Shown in pieces: positions 14,556-22,038 of a stretch of DNA of 33,875 nucleotides (its first letter is position 1; every line of letters starts with the position of its first letter). Source of the stretch: Methanomassiliicoccaceae archaeon (GTDB lineage Archaea > Thermoplasmatota > Thermoplasmata > Methanomassiliicoccales > Methanomethylophilaceae); contig WQXR01000002.1 of NCBI GenBank assembly GCA_009784745.1, forward strand, positions 1 through 33,875. Direction: 5' to 3'. Below the pieces are notes generated by a model. It saw nothing but the letters and a program-made list of their open reading frames with translations. It had not been told where the DNA came from and did not search any database. A program made the position numbers and the translations under genes.

Positions 14556-14873
14556 TCAAAGGTACTTTCCCACTATTTCTATTATCTGTTTGACGTCCTC
14601 TGCTGAAAGATTCACTCTTTCCTTTGCGAATATCGCACGGACGTCCTCCGGATATCTCGGCAGGATGTCGCCGATCTTATTTGCGGCGTAGTCAGTCACA
14701 AAACTAAGCGCACGGATATCATCGGTAAGCGCTTTCACGTCCTCTGCGGACAATGATACCATGGACTGAGAATGTTCCAAAGCGGACCGCTGTACGGTTC
14801 CCAATTCTCGCTTGCTGCCTTCTGCGTCAAGCATGACCTTGACATCTGCCAAACTTACGTAATTCTCAGCCAT
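14556..14873 (-). CDS. rpoF: DNA-directed RNA polymerase subunit F (Rpb4-like)
   Basis: RpoF pairs with RpoE to form the stalk of archaeal RNA polymerase. The 105-residue product shows the HRDC-like helical fold with SAEDVKALTDDIR, DYAANKIGDILPRYPEDVRAIFAKERVNL cut by charged helices, and a C-terminal SAEDVKQIIEIVGKYL. ATG 14873 is favoured over an in-frame GTG at 14882 because GAGTGAT lies at the right distance before it. It sits between L21e (12 bases upstream) and DUF655, the standard archaeal arrangement. Confidence 0.94.
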   Translation of the reverse strand: MAENYVSLADVKVMLDAEGSKRELGTVQRSALEHSQSMVSLSAEDVKALTDDIRALSFVTDYAANKIGDILPRYPEDVRAIFAKERVNLSAEDVKQIIEIVGKYL

Positions 14874-14885
14874 TCTTATCACTCA

Positions 14886-15176
14886 TCAGTTATTTCTTTT
14901 CAGGTGCTCCGGACGAGCCACCACCATTTTTAATTTGTTGCCGTCGTAGACATTGACCTCATATGCCGATCCCCTCTGTCCCACCACCACACCGGTGAGT
15001 CCGTGGAACCTTGAGAACGGCATCCCGTTGTGGACGCTCGGGTCTATGATGATATTCACCTTATCACCTTCCGCGAACTCCTGGAACCCTCTCGTTATCG
15101 GCGAAAGTCCGCGTGCTCTCGGTCTCTTGGACATGAGCGTACGGGTCTTTGTCCTTGTGCCTTTAGATGCTTTCAT
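14886..15176 (-). CDS. rpl21e: 50S ribosomal protein eL21
   Basis: The 96-residue basic protein is an archaeal eL21 with the family landmarks GTRTKTRTLMSK, an SH3-like core (FAEGDKVNIIIDPSVHNGMP, FHGLTGVVVGQRGSAYEV) and an RPEHLKR end. The ATG overlaps the pus10 stop (ATGA) and is preceded by GAGGTAATC, the Shine-Dalgarno inside pus10. Confidence 0.97.
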   Translation of the reverse strand: MKASKGTRTKTRTLMSKRPRARGLSPITRGFQEFAEGDKVNIIIDPSVHNGMPFSRFHGLTGVVVGQRGSAYEVNVYDGNKLKMVVARPEHLKRNN

Positions 15177-16405
15177 CTGATTACCTCGTGATCGTTGATC
15201 GCCAACACATCAAGCGTCTCCACACGGCATTGAACACCGAGAACTTCGGAGAAGTTCGGTCTGCTCCTGCCATCGTCGCCGGATACGAATTCTTTTACAT
15301 ATGTTCCCGAGCCCGTTTCAAGGGTCAGGTTGAATGTATCGTCATCGATCCAGTCGGCCTCGACCCAGAGGATCTCCCTTTTTCTTACGAGATCGGCACG
15401 TCTGTGCTCGACTCTCGCAGGGGTCCTCTGTTCAATACAGAGATTCCTGAATGTCCGGGCTACCTCATTTACTCTCTCTTTATTAACTTTACCATCTGCC
15501 TTCACTTTTACTTTATATGTTTTAGTGGGCGTCATTTCCTTTATTTTCTGAACGGAACCCCTTGAAACGAACCGGAGGCTGTTGAATTTCGCAAGTTCGG
15601 AAAGATTCGCTCTTTTCTCTAATTCGTCGAGATCTATCGCTCTTTTCCGAGGTGTGCTTATCTCAAGCACGAACGGTCTTCCCGTTCCGAGCGTCAGTGC
15701 ATCAATGTCCTCACGTCCCATGCCGTGAAGGAAATGTTCCGAACCGTCGCTCATCTCTAACGCAATGTCACCTATTATCTCCTGCACGGAGGTAAGATAC
15801 ATCTTGCCGGCGCCTTTGCATCTCGGACATCCTTTTCCTTTACAGACCCTGCACGGCCAGATCGTTTGCGGTATCTCTCTTGAAAGTTTGTTATACCTTC
15901 CGTAGATGAATATCGGCGCTATGTCCAATGTAACATCAGCGAAACGAACGTCAACGCATGCGACCACCTGAGGACTTTTGAATTCAACGGCACGGTTTAT
16001 CTTCGGTAATGCAAGTTTCCCTATCTCTCTGTTCAGTTCCGTTTTCAATGATTCTGCATTCTCCGTTCCCAGTTCTTCCCACAGCGCCTTCTCTTTGTCG
16101 GCCGTTCCCGGATCGATACGGGAACCTATGAGGAAATTTTCCGTATCTATCGACAAAATACTTTCTGCGCATGCGTCCGCAAATCTGTCGAGAATAAGAA
16201 AGACGTCATCGCACAGCGAACAGTTCTTCGGAACGTTCGTATCGATGCCCCTTGATGAAAGCGCATCCCTTATCATGCGTCCGCGCTCATCGTTGGTCAT
16301 CCCCGTTCCCAATTTGCCGAACAGACGTCCGAGGCAGTGATCGCATAATCCTTTCTTCACAGCCATCTCGGCAATAGAAAGATTATCATATACCCAGTCA
16401 TTCAA
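15173..16405 (-). CDS. pus10: tRNA pseudouridine synthase Pus10
   Basis: Pus10 makes pseudouridine 54 and/or 55 in the T-loop of archaeal tRNAs. The protein has an N-terminal THUMP-containing accessory domain with zinc-type cysteines (CDHCLGRLFGKLG, CSLCDD, and CRVCKGKGCPRCKGAGK). The catalytic half contains the aspartate motif GREDIDALTLGTGRPFVLE, then RVEHRRADLVRKR and GTYVKEFVSGDDGR. For the start I prefer TTG 16405, which gives 410 residues: GAGGCGAT lies six bases before it and it begins 10 bases after the stop of the KH gene. ATG 16366 is the next choice. The open frame reaches 16495 but would overlap the KH gene by 80 bases. Confidence 0.92.
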   Translation of the reverse strand: MNDWVYDNLSIAEMAVKKGLCDHCLGRLFGKLGTGMTNDERGRMIRDALSSRGIDTNVPKNCSLCDDVFLILDRFADACAESILSIDTENFLIGSRIDPGTADKEKALWEELGTENAESLKTELNREIGKLALPKINRAVEFKSPQVVACVDVRFADVTLDIAPIFIYGRYNKLSREIPQTIWPCRVCKGKGCPRCKGAGKMYLTSVQEIIGDIALEMSDGSEHFLHGMGREDIDALTLGTGRPFVLEISTPRKRAIDLDELEKRANLSELAKFNSLRFVSRGSVQKIKEMTPTKTYKVKVKADGKVNKERVNEVARTFRNLCIEQRTPARVEHRRADLVRKREILWVEADWIDDDTFNLTLETGSGTYVKEFVSGDDGRSRPNFSEVLGVQCRVETLDVLAINDHEVIR

Positions 16406-16415
16406 ATTTATCGCC

Positions 16416-16958
16416 TCAGATATCGAATCCCATCTCAGCGATCCTGAGTTTAGGGCGTTGTCCTTCAAGGTATCTGTACACGGTCGAATGCTCACTTCCG
16501 TTCAGTAATAATTCGATAGCATGCTTCGCCACCGGCAGACCGACAGATGATCCTATGAGCGCTATGGTATTGCCGTAAACTGACATACTGACGCCCGCAA
16601 GGTCCTCTATCAGGCTTCGTGTCCTTCCGCCTTGTCCTATGACACGGCCCCGTACGCGGGCCAGCTGATTATTGCGGCCGCCGACAAATTCCTTCAGATC
16701 GATAACTTCCAAATATTCATCATCGGTGAACAGTCTCATCGCACGTTCCGGTGAGAAGCCGCGGCCTATCGCCTTTACGACGTCCATCAGTTCCAGTACC
16801 GCAAGCGGATCCTTTGCCTTATCGTCATGTATCAGGACCTCTCCTTCCTCGTCAACATCTATCTTGACGCCTGCTTTCTTCGAAAGCATCCTTTTCGTCT
16901 CGCCTTTGTTCCCTATTATCGCTCCGATACGGTCGCTCGGTATCCTGATGGATCTCAT
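16416..16958 (-). CDS. KH-domain RNA-binding protein (archaeal Pno1/Dim2-like)
   Basis: The 180-residue protein has two KH domains with GxxG loops: IGAIIGNKGETKRMLSKKAG near residues 11-30 and RVIGQGGRTRSLIEDLAG near 105-122. It is the archaeal relative of eukaryotic Pno1/Dim2, a small-subunit ribosome assembly factor that works with Rio kinases and Dim1. That fits its place directly after rio1 (ATGA overlap) and in one operon with the Dim1 homologue rsmA. Confidence 0.92.
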   Translation of the reverse strand: MRSIRIPSDRIGAIIGNKGETKRMLSKKAGVKIDVDEEGEVLIHDDKAKDPLAVLELMDVVKAIGRGFSPERAMRLFTDDEYLEVIDLKEFVGGRNNQLARVRGRVIGQGGRTRSLIEDLAGVSMSVYGNTIALIGSSVGLPVAKHAIELLLNGSEHSTVYRYLEGQRPKLRIAEMGFDI

Positions 16959-17734
16959 TCCTCTTCCTCCGTGTTCAGGGTCTCTTTCATTATCACGTCC
17001 GATTTAATTATATCGGCACCGCGATTCTTGAAAAAGCGGTTCACGTTCTCAATGTCACGTAACAAGAATTCCTTGGCGTTGAAGTGATCGGCGGTCATCG
17101 CTTGGCCGCAGTCTATCAGTATCGGCCCCTCTTCCGGCATCAAGATGTTATATTCGCTCATGTCGCCGTGAACAAGGTGCGCCTCCTGCCATCCGTCGAT
17201 TATGAAAGAGATCACTTCATCATAAGTTTCGGTGGGCTCTTCAAGTATCACATCTTTGAGTTGCGGCGCAGGGCCGTTCTCGTTGCCTATGTATTCCGTT
17301 ACTAAGCAATTCTTAGCATATGATACCGGTTCAGGTACAGGGATCTCCGCTTCATAATATCGTTGAAGATTTCTGAACTCTTTGTTCGTCCAAGCGTATA
17401 TCATCTTCCTTCTGTTTCCCGTCAATCCCTTGAATCTCGGATCACCTTCGATATATTTCCCGAAATGTTTGAACGTTGACGTGGACGTTCTGAATATCTT
17501 CAGCGCGAACGGTTCTCCTTCCTCCGATTCAGCATAAAAGACATTGCCTTCCTTTCCTGTTGATATGGGAAATTTTACGGAATCGATGATACCGGAGGTC
17601 ATCATATCATATATCGTCAGAAGCGTCTGTTTATCAAATACCTCATCAACTGTCTGGCGTTCATCGCCGGTACGGTTGGTTTTAAGCGCATCGACACGCG
17701 CTTCCAGATAAGAGTACATCTCGTCGTATGACAT
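16955..17734 (-). CDS. rio1: Serine/threonine protein kinase Rio1
   Basis: The 259-residue atypical kinase matches Rio1, a ribosome maturation factor. It has the P-loop ISTGKEGNVFYA, lysine in FALKIFR, the long flexible insert, the catalytic loop LVHGDMSEYNILM and the metal-binding IDCGQAM. ATG 17734, eight bases after the aIF1A stop, gives a normal Rio1 N-terminus (MSYDEMYSYLEARVDAL); the frame is open further upstream but there overlaps aIF1A. The gene lies between aIF1A and the KH protein, a common archaeal order. Confidence 0.95.
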   Translation of the reverse strand: MSYDEMYSYLEARVDALKTNRTGDERQTVDEVFDKQTLLTIYDMMTSGIIDSVKFPISTGKEGNVFYAESEEGEPFALKIFRTSTSTFKHFGKYIEGDPRFKGLTGNRRKMIYAWTNKEFRNLQRYYEAEIPVPEPVSYAKNCLVTEYIGNENGPAPQLKDVILEEPTETYDEVISFIIDGWQEAHLVHGDMSEYNILMPEEGPILIDCGQAMTADHFNAKEFLLRDIENVNRFFKNRGADIIKSDVIMKETLNTEEEE

Positions 17735-17742
17735 TTTAACGC

Positions 17743-18072
17743 TCAGAATATGTCGAGGTTCTTGGGGACCTTCCCTCTTTTGCTCAGATTCACGGCTTGT
17801 GTCTTCGTGTATCGGAACCTTACATCGCATTTGTCCGGCTGGAAATCCCAAAGCGAGATTATCAGCAGATCGCCTTCGCGTATCCACATCCTTTTCTTTA
17901 TCTTCCCGGGGATACGGCCCATTCTCGAAACGCCGTCCTCGCACATCACTTTTATCTTGGATGCTCCGAGCAGCTGATCCGCTATGCCGAACATCTCACC
18001 TTCCTTTATGTTCGGGAGGCGTACACGTGAAACATCCTCGTCCGGACTCTCCAGCGGCTCATGGTCACTCAT
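17743..18072 (-). CDS. eif1a: Translation initiation factor aIF1A
   Basis: The 109-residue protein has the OB fold of IF1/eIF1A and helps scanning-type or SD-type initiation on the small subunit. Landmarks are RVRLPNIKEGEMFGIADQL, GASKIKVMCEDGVSRMGRIPG, KKRMWIREGDLLIISLWDFQ and DVRFRYTKTQAVNL. ATG 18072 is preferred to ATG 18087 because the TATA box at 18102-18109 places the transcript start near 18081. It is the first gene of the ten-gene minus-strand operon that ends with polB. Confidence 0.95.
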   Translation of the reverse strand: MSDHEPLESPDEDVSRVRLPNIKEGEMFGIADQLLGASKIKVMCEDGVSRMGRIPGKIKKRMWIREGDLLIISLWDFQPDKCDVRFRYTKTQAVNLSKRGKVPKNLDIF

Positions 18073-18101
18073 TGTTATCGTTCGCATCCATCATATGGAC
18101 G

Positions 18102-18109
18102 TATTTAAA
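18102..18109 (-). promoter_or_regulatory. TATA box of the aIF1A-polB operon
   Basis: On the minus strand the sequence reads TTTAAATA, centred about 25 bases before position 18081. This predicts a very short leader to ATG 18072 and argues against the earlier ATG at 18087. Confidence 0.55.
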
Positions 18110-18334
18110 ATATTCTCAGCGTTCACCGTATACGCGTATCATCGGTCCTTGTTACTAAAAGTAAGCATATGGTGTTCATTATCCTCGGAACGTAACAATC
18201 TTTTAATGTTTTCTGATCGTTCGTTCGCAAGAGGTTCGACGCTATCGAAAGTGCTTCCGGACGGACGAACAAATTTTAAGGAGCCAGATGTTAAATATTA
18301 AACACTGATTACGAGACAAAAGTGATAATCGCCG
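18110..18334. other. Non-coding stretch upstream of the aIF1A operon
   Basis: No convincing coding frame is seen. The stretch is AT-rich toward its right end (GTTAAATATTAAAC near 18286-18303). Weak partial inverted repeats occur around 18214-18272 (GTTCG/CGAAC), too short to call. Confidence 0.3.
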
Positions 18335-18343
18335 TTTAAAATA
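18335..18343 (+). promoter_or_regulatory. TATA box of the hairpin-array transcript
   Basis: TTTAAAATA is a good archaeal TATA box on the plus strand. It predicts a start near 18364, just before the run of hairpins that starts at 18396. No other plus-strand gene follows before 22039, so this promoter would serve only the small unit. Confidence 0.5.
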
Positions 18344-18447
18344 AAATTCATATAATCAGACGAATATGCCGCGATTACCGGGAAAAACGGGAAGCTCCGG
18401 ATACCGCCGCGAGTTTCCAGCAGTGGCGGTATCCGGAACCGTTACGG

Positions 18448-18457
18448 AGGAGGTGAT
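18448..18457 (+). promoter_or_regulatory. Perfect 10-nt Shine-Dalgarno of the micro-ORF
   Basis: AGGAGGTGAT is the exact complement of the usual 16S rRNA 3' end and lies four bases before ATG 18462. It is stronger than the ribosome site of any other gene in the window. Confidence 0.6.
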
Positions 18458-18461
18458 ATCT

Positions 18462-18539
18462 ATGCGCCGAATTCTACGGATTCGGATCACCGTTATTATC
18501 GGTGACCTCAAGATCATTATCGATCTTGAAGTACCTTGA
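18462..18539 (+). CDS. 25-residue micro-ORF inside the hairpin array
   Basis: The frame ATG 18462 to TGA 18539 encodes a 25-residue peptide beginning MRRILRIRITVIIGD and ending KIIIDLEVP. It is basic at the start, then alternates hydrophobic and charged residues with a preference for isoleucine and valine, suggesting beta strands rather than a membrane helix. The very strong Shine-Dalgarno argues for translation, while the three hairpins within its codons argue for regulation at the RNA level. I do not recognise it. It could be a toxin-like or leader peptide, or a by-product of a structured RNA. Confidence 0.4.
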   Translation: MRRILRIRITVIIGDLKIIIDLEVP

Positions 18540-18639
18540 GACCGGTCGTCTAGCCCGCGTTACGGGCTCGGTCCTTCGGGCCGTTACTTCCTCCCAGTTT
18601 ATCATGCATATCGATGTATATAAATTCATTCGGTCCCGA

Positions 18640-19875
18640 TCAGAACTTCTTGAACGAATACCTTAACGCTTCCACCGCCGGTAATTCTTTTCCTAAAAGG
18701 AATGTCTCCAATGCGCCTCCGGCCGTGCTTACGTATGAAAAACCATCGGTCATGTCGAACATATCGGCAGCGCCTATCGTATGGCCGCCTCCGATGACGG
18801 ACTGACCTTTGCTCTCTGTCATCGCCATCATCAATTCTTTCGTGCCTTTTCCGAATCCTTCTTTTTCGTACAGTCCCGCAGGGCCGGACATGAATGACGT
18901 TCTCGATGATGTTAACACTTTACCGAACTTTTCAATGGAATCGTCACCTATGTCAAGCGCCGCCTCCGGTACCGGAAGATCACCGACCCTTACATTCACA
19001 CGTTTGCCGTTACGTTCAACGGCAACATCCGCAGGCAACAGGATCCTTTGACCGTACCTTGTCATCATATCCTTGGCAGCATTCACATTCTCAGGGGTCA
19101 TCTCTTCCTTGAGGAATTCCATGCTTCCGGGGCCGAGGTCAACGCCCCTTGCCGAAAGGAACGCATTTCCTGCAAGTCCCGTAAGTATCACAGTATCGGC
19201 GGTATTGCTTCCCAGAACATGATCTATCATCGGCGACACATCGCCGAACTTGGCACCGCCCAGAACGAACACGGAAGGTCTTCTCGGTTCTCCGAATATC
19301 GACCGGAGCGCGTATATCTCCTTCGCCATGAGCCTTCCGGATGCCGACCTCACCTTTACAGGAAAACCGACGAGCGAGCATTGTGACCTGTGAGCGGCGC
19401 CGAACGCGTCGCATATGTAATAATCAATGAACGGGACCAGCTCGTTGACCAATTCCGAATCAGCGTGACCGTTCATGTCCAATTTCAAAGTTTCGCATTC
19501 AAGCCCGCGGACATTCTCAAGCATAAGTACATCTCCCGCGGAAAGTGATCTTATTCTCTCCTTCGCGTCGTTCCCGATTATATCGTTAACGTACTGGACG
19601 CAATGATTAAGATGTTCCGAAAGTCTTTTCGAATGCTGTTCCATGGGAATGAAATCCCATTTTCCTTTCCTGCTCTGGTGCGCCAGTATGACTACTTTTG
19701 CTTTCTTTCCCATAAGTTCCCTGACCGTCGGAACTATCCTGCGTATCCTGGAATCATTTATGATCTGTAAAGTTCCCTTATCAAGCGGGCAGTTGATGTC
19801 CACCCTCAATAATACTGTCTTTTCCTTGAGGTCGAGATCTTCCAAGGTGTGAAAATCTTTCATATTGATCCTCAT
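18640..19875 (-). CDS. pgk: Phosphoglycerate kinase
   Basis: The enzyme interconverts 1,3-bisphosphoglycerate and 3-phosphoglycerate with ADP/ATP. The 411-residue product is of the archaeal form: VLLRVDINCPLDKG, the SRIRRIVPT segment, LAHQSRKGK, VFVLGGAKFGDVSPMI, SGPAGLYEKEGFGKGT and VIGGGHTIGAADMF. ATG 19875 overlaps the gap stop (ATGA). An alternative ATG at 19863 follows a GAGGATC ribosome site and would remove four residues. The gene forms a two-gene operon with gap, joining two consecutive glycolytic/gluconeogenic steps. Confidence 0.95.
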   Translation of the reverse strand: MRINMKDFHTLEDLDLKEKTVLLRVDINCPLDKGTLQIINDSRIRRIVPTVRELMGKKAKVVILAHQSRKGKWDFIPMEQHSKRLSEHLNHCVQYVNDIIGNDAKERIRSLSAGDVLMLENVRGLECETLKLDMNGHADSELVNELVPFIDYYICDAFGAAHRSQCSLVGFPVKVRSASGRLMAKEIYALRSIFGEPRRPSVFVLGGAKFGDVSPMIDHVLGSNTADTVILTGLAGNAFLSARGVDLGPGSMEFLKEEMTPENVNAAKDMMTRYGQRILLPADVAVERNGKRVNVRVGDLPVPEAALDIGDDSIEKFGKVLTSSRTSFMSGPAGLYEKEGFGKGTKELMMAMTESKGQSVIGGGHTIGAADMFDMTDGFSYVSTAGGALETFLLGKELPAVEALRYSFKKF

Positions 19876-20882
19876 ATCCCCATTGCCTTATCCGTCCTGC
19901 TCATAGACGCAGAAGCATTCTCCTCCGTTTTGCACATGGATCGTATGCAATCTATTATCTCGGGGATGACATCACTTTCCTGATGTACCGCCTGATAATA
20001 GTACAGAGTATCGCCGACAACTTTCACGCCGTCCTCCCAAACAACGATCTCAAACATGTCGCCTCTCGATCTTCCGAGGTCTCGGGCAAGTTCCATTATC
20101 TGCGCCGATGATTTTATCCCGCTCTTTCCTTTGACGAGTTTCACGCGTTTCGTGTCCCTCCATAATGCAATTACATCTTCTGTGGAGGCCTCTGCGTTCA
20201 GTTTTACCATTATCGTGTGGAGATGCATTATCGTCGTCGGTACTTTCACGGCCATTGTCTGAATATTAAGCCAAGGCATTATGCTTTGAACATCCGGTCC
20301 GTGATGTGTCGGTATCTTCAATGACGGCTCTATGGCATTTATCGGACCGCTCTTGCTGTTGCCCGGGTCGGCGCTTCTCCTTATCAGAGTTGCGAACACA
20401 TTCTGTATCCCGTATCTCTTATCCAAAGGATATAACGTCCTTATCAGTCCGGTGGTGTTGCATGAGACCACACGCGAGAACTGTGCGCCCCATGATTCTT
20501 TGTAGTTCGCGGATGCGTTGAATGATATTCCCGTGAGGCTGTGATCCTCTCCGCCTTGGAATATTCCTTTCACACCGGCATCAGCATACTCTTTTTTGTA
20601 TCCTTCAGCAACATCTCCTGGTGTGCAATCAACGATGATATCAACTTTTTTGTACATGTCCCTTATCAGACCGGCCACTTTTATTCCGGCCTTCTTGAAT
20701 TCCGCCTTCGCTTCCTCATCAGGAACGTAAAGCGGATATCCGAGATCGTTCGCAGTATACGCTTCGAACGTCGGTCTTGTTTTTGTCACGCCGACAACCA
20801 TCATGTCATCTTGCTGTTCTATCGCCGTGGCAGCCCTTTTTCCTATCGTGCCGAACCCGTTTATACCGACCTTGACCTTCAT
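19872..20882 (-). CDS. gap: Glyceraldehyde-3-phosphate dehydrogenase, archaeal type
   Basis: The 336-residue protein is the archaeal GAPDH. It has the Rossmann start VKVGINGFGTIGKRAATAI, the VDCTPGDVAEG segment, the active-site cysteine in VVSCNTTGLIRTLYPL, RRSADPGNSKSGPINAIEP, and HHGPDVQSIMPWL. It oxidises glyceraldehyde-3-phosphate to 1,3-bisphosphoglycerate, or the reverse in gluconeogenesis, and passes it to Pgk, whose gene overlaps it downstream. No Shine-Dalgarno is seen before the ATG. A CTTATCTTA element about 25 bases upstream suggests a leaderless mRNA. Confidence 0.96.
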   Translation of the reverse strand: MKVKVGINGFGTIGKRAATAIEQQDDMMVVGVTKTRPTFEAYTANDLGYPLYVPDEEAKAEFKKAGIKVAGLIRDMYKKVDIIVDCTPGDVAEGYKKEYADAGVKGIFQGGEDHSLTGISFNASANYKESWGAQFSRVVSCNTTGLIRTLYPLDKRYGIQNVFATLIRRSADPGNSKSGPINAIEPSLKIPTHHGPDVQSIMPWLNIQTMAVKVPTTIMHLHTIMVKLNAEASTEDVIALWRDTKRVKLVKGKSGIKSSAQIMELARDLGRSRGDMFEIVVWEDGVKVVGDTLYYYQAVHQESDVIPEIIDCIRSMCKTEENASASMSRTDKAMGI

Positions 20883-20966
20883 AATATCTTGGTGCGCGTA
20901 TGCGGTAGCATAAGATAAGGTTTTACTTCACCGAATACAAATTTTTCGTTCTTTCGGTACGTATGA

Positions 20967-21953
20967 TCAAATGTTCCAATGTCTTTTGAGGAATTTTCTG
21001 ACATTTTCCACGGCGATCACTCCGCCGAGGCCGTCCTCCATATCTTCGTTGTACTCCGGAACGATCTCTTTTCCCTCGAACGCCGCCAATACGCCGGCGA
21101 CCACTTCCGCGGTCGCACGCAGATGATATCCTCCTTCCAGAACGAATGCGATCTTTCCGTCAACGCTCTCTTTGATGAGCGCCTTGCACGCGTCAACGTA
21201 ACCTTGGGTGCTTAATCTTAAATTTGAATTCGGATCGCAGTAATGTGCGTCCACTCCTAAAGATACGACAATAAGTTCCGGTCCGTACTCCCTTATTATA
21301 GGTATGATGATCTCATTCATCGCTTTCCGGTATGCCCTGTTCCCAGATCCGGGGGGAAGCGGGATGTTGATCGTATATCCTTCACCGGAATGCGTTCCGA
21401 GATCCTCTTTCTGTCCGGTGCCCGTATACAGTTCAGATTCGTGACAATCGATGAACAGAACATCGTCGCGTCCGTAGAATATCTCTTCCGTTCCGTTGCC
21501 GTGATGCGCATCCAGATCGATTATTGCGGTTCTTACGCCGGCCGCTTCTACGGCAATGGCAACATTATTCAGATAACAGAATCCGCCTGCATATTCACGT
21601 TCGGCATGATGTCCAGGCGGACGCGTGATCGCAAGTGTCGGAACGCCGCTTAACGCAACTCCTACCGCAGTTTTGGCGATGGATGCGGACAGCATCGCAA
21701 GTCCGTACGTTCTTTTCGTCTGCAAGGTATCTTGGTCGCGCATGACGTTCTCGCTGCACTTCAGCGATGCGAGATGATCTTCCGTGTGAACTTTCAGAAC
21801 ATCCTCATCATTTATCATTATCGGCGATATGACGTCTCCCCACAAACGTTCCTTCTTCAGTTTCTTCGTTAACGTTTTTATTCTGAACGGGGACTCAGGG
21901 TGATCCTCCCATTGCACATGCTCCAAGACCTTACTGTGATAGACTATCGCCAT
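20967..21953 (-). CDS. Histone deacetylase-superfamily hydrolase (AcuC/class II HDAC-like)
   Basis: The 328-residue zinc-dependent amidohydrolase shows the HDAC signature residues: TRPPGHHAE (active-site His pair), FCYLNNVAIA, IIDLDAHHGNGTEEIFY and FIDCHESELYTGTG (zinc Asp/His), SLGVDAHYCDPNSNLRLS (zinc Asp) and FVLEGGYHLRA. Likely substrates are acetylated lysines in proteins or small acetylated amines. ATG 21953 (MAIVYHSKVLEH) fits the family start. ATG 21989 lies too close to a TATA-like TTATTTAATA at about 21990-22000 to be transcribed. The gene is divergent from ilvB. Confidence 0.92.
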   Translation of the reverse strand: MAIVYHSKVLEHVQWEDHPESPFRIKTLTKKLKKERLWGDVISPIMINDEDVLKVHTEDHLASLKCSENVMRDQDTLQTKRTYGLAMLSASIAKTAVGVALSGVPTLAITRPPGHHAEREYAGGFCYLNNVAIAVEAAGVRTAIIDLDAHHGNGTEEIFYGRDDVLFIDCHESELYTGTGQKEDLGTHSGEGYTINIPLPPGSGNRAYRKAMNEIIIPIIREYGPELIVVSLGVDAHYCDPNSNLRLSTQGYVDACKALIKESVDGKIAFVLEGGYHLRATAEVVAGVLAAFEGKEIVPEYNEDMEDGLGGVIAVENVRKFLKRHWNI

Positions 21954-22038
21954 GGAATGTCTTCCTGTTTCCTCCGTTAATACAATCATATTAAATAAGT
22001 ATTAGTTTTCTTGTTGACACGAAACCGGAAGTGATGGC

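Larger units (their letters stand above)
18364..18600 (+). ncRNA. Hairpin array: candidate structured RNA carrying a micro-ORF
   Basis: Six consecutive hairpins, five of them with perfect stems, occur within 190 bases: 13 bp (18396-18408/18425-18437); CCGAAT/ATTCGG (18467-18485); TCACCG/CGGTGA (18487-18505); TCAAGATC/GATCTTGA (18508-18529); AGCCCG/CGGGCT (18552-18568); CGGTCC/GGGCCG with one G-U (18569-18583). Three of them lie inside a 25-codon ORF. GGAGGA in the Shine-Dalgarno region (18446-18451) can also pair with TCCTCC at 18589-18594, which could hide the ribosome site. The strand is inferred from the TATA box and the Shine-Dalgarno. The same stems could fold on the minus strand downstream of pgk and act there as a terminator region. 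It matches no tRNA, SRP RNA or RNase P RNA pattern known to me. Confidence 0.5.

Noticed and set aside
18448..18457. 3' end of a 16S rRNA on the minus strand (ATCACCTCCT)
   Set aside because: Only this ten-base match exists; no other rRNA sequence surrounds it. It is the complement of a Shine-Dalgarno.
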